From Rhodococcus sp. 14-2470-1b (lineage in GTDB: Bacteria > Actinomycetota > Actinomycetes > Mycobacteriales > Mycobacteriaceae), in assembly GCF_002259415.1 (NCBI RefSeq), contig NZ_NPFY01000026.1, forward strand, positions 1-64,000: a stretch of 64,000 bases of DNA, in the 5' to 3' direction. The first letter of the stretch is position 1; each line of letters begins with the position of its first letter. Position numbers and translations under genes: made by a program. A model generated the notes under the pieces. The model made no database searches. It saw nothing but the letters and a program-made list of their open reading frames with translations, and was not told where the DNA came from. Positions 63,180-64,000 of this stretch are shown here, piece after piece.

Positions 63180-64000
63180 TCACACCCCGTTCCGTTCGAG
63201 CCGGAGGCGGGCGCCAGCGATTCGGTCGGCAGCCTCGCCTGGGGGAACACTGTCGGAGCGGGAGCGGTCGAGAATCGACAACACCGTGTCGTAGATCCTC
63301 TCTACGCGGTGGCGGACCCACTGCGCGTCGACACCGTCCTTTTCCCCCGCAACCTGGATGAGTCCGCCGGCGTTGGCAACGTAGTCGGGCACCCACAGCA
63401 CACCCTTGCTGTGCAGATACTGGCCGACGTCCGCAGTTCGGAGTTGGTTGTTTGCTGCGCCGCACACGATAGATGCGGTCATCCTGTCGGTGGAAGCGAC
63501 GGTGACGGTCGCACCCAGCGCGCAGGGGGCATACACGTCCAACTCGGCGTCGAGAACATCGTCGCAGACGACGATCGAAGGGAAGCGGGCTGCAACAGCG
63601 CGCACTGCCTCGACGTCGACGTCCGTCGCGATGACGTTCGCCCCTGCTCGCACCAGCAAGGCGATCAGCTCGGAGCCGACCTTTCCCACGCCTTCGACCC
63701 CGATCACACGATTCGTGAGATCGGGCGTGCCCCAGGTCGAGGTGGCCGCGGCACGCAAGGATTGGTAGACGCCGAGAGCAGTCATCGGACCGCTGTTGCC
63801 GGAACCGCCCGCGGCCGCCGACCGTCCGACCACGTGGGCAGTCCGTTCTCCGATGACGTCGAGATCGTCTGCGCCGGTGCCGACGTCGCCCGCCGAGATG
63901 TATCGGCCGCCGAGAGTGTCGATGAAGCGTCCGTACGACCGGAGCAAAGCCCGGGTCTTGATGTCCCGCGGATCGCCGATGATCACGGCTTTGCCGCCAC
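63180..64000 (-). CDS. Glu/Leu/Phe/Val dehydrogenase, 3' part
   Basis: The last 273 or so residues of an NAD-dependent amino acid dehydrogenase that oxidatively deaminates a branched-chain or aromatic amino acid (leucine or phenylalanine type). Seen: GGKAVIIGDPRD at the window edge, YISAGDVGTGADDLDVIGERT, the Rossmann Gly motif VIGVEGVGKVGSEL (G-x-G-x-x-G), and VPDYVANAGGLIQVA. The N-terminus with the catalytic Lys lies outside the window. Substrate preference cannot be judged from this part. Confidence 0.9.
   Translation of the reverse strand, partial: GGKAVIIGDPRDIKTRALLRSYGRFIDTLGGRYISAGDVGTGADDLDVIGERTAHVVGRSAAAGGSGNSGPMTALGVYQSLRAAATSTWGTPDLTNRVIGVEGVGKVGSELIALLVRAGANVIATDVDVEAVRAVAARFPSIVVCDDVLDAELDVYAPCALGATVTVASTDRMTASIVCGAANNQLRTADVGQYLHSKGVLWVPDYVANAGGLIQVAGEKDGVDAQWVRHRVERIYDTVLSILDRSRSDSVPPGEAADRIAGARLRLERNGV

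Overview
The window reads as a chromosomal segment of a mycolate-type actinobacterium, most likely a Rhodococcus (sensu lato). It is high-GC, with many GTG and TTG starts. It carries a giant type I fatty acid synthase with its own AcpS, NucS mismatch-repair endonuclease, the GlgE maltosyltransferase pathway and an LprD-like protein. From about 0.5 to 26 kb the gene order follows the Mycobacterium tuberculosis Rv1320c-Rv1343c block, and from 28 to 42.6 kb it follows the Rv2524c-Rv2520c block. Genus assignment is an inference from gene content and order.

Layout. 1-549: the 3' end of a 5S rRNA, its terminator, and two 55-bp repeats. 550-26030: housekeeping block with an adenylate cyclase, nucS, a zinc-motif protein, a DivIVA-like coiled-coil protein, methylmalonyl-CoA epimerase, fadA4, a DUF3817 protein, a thioredoxin/TPR protein, the glgE-glgB-metallopeptidase operon divergent from glgP, dinG, pncB, clpS, a DUF2017 protein, a P1 peptidase, a rhomboid protease, an Rv1339-like cyclic nucleotide phosphodiesterase, rph, an rdgB-type NTPase, a lipase, a second DUF3817 protein and an LprD-like protein. 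26098-42796: tRNA-Leu, a TetR regulator, an unrecognised protein, fas-acpS, a second TetR regulator, a DUF7159-like protein, an M20 peptidase, bcp, a DUF3618 protein and tRNA-Lys.

42797-57953 is a genomic island of about 15.2 kb in the 3' end of tRNA-Lys(CTT). The last 35 bp of the tRNA region are repeated exactly at 57919-57953, and what looks like a displaced tRNA terminator follows the far copy. No integrase is visible inside. Cargo: a two-component system facing an ABC exporter and a DUF4097-like lipoprotein (an envelope-stress-type module), a 525-residue protein that joins a Cys-rich segment, a sigma-70 region 4-like HTH and a TnsA-like nuclease, a beta-propeller secreted protein, a GyrA-like mini-protein, a frameshifted MFS transporter, a PPOX-fold protein and an orphan VbhA-like antitoxin. 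Degenerate repeats lie between these genes.

57954-64000: about 1 kb without a recognisable gene, then an SDR-like gene coupled to a SnoaL-like lipoprotein and a small membrane protein, a LysR regulator, a third TetR regulator divergent from an unrecognised protein, and the 3' part of a Glu/Leu/Phe/Val dehydrogenase that runs off the window.

Functionally the core block links alpha-glucan metabolism (GlgE, GlgB, GlgP), fatty acid synthesis (FAS-I, AcpS), cAMP turnover (cyclase and phosphodiesterase), propionate-related metabolism (epimerase, FadA4), and genome and nucleotide-pool hygiene (NucS, DinG, RdgB). The most unusual object is the HTH-nuclease fusion at 49363-50940 inside the island.
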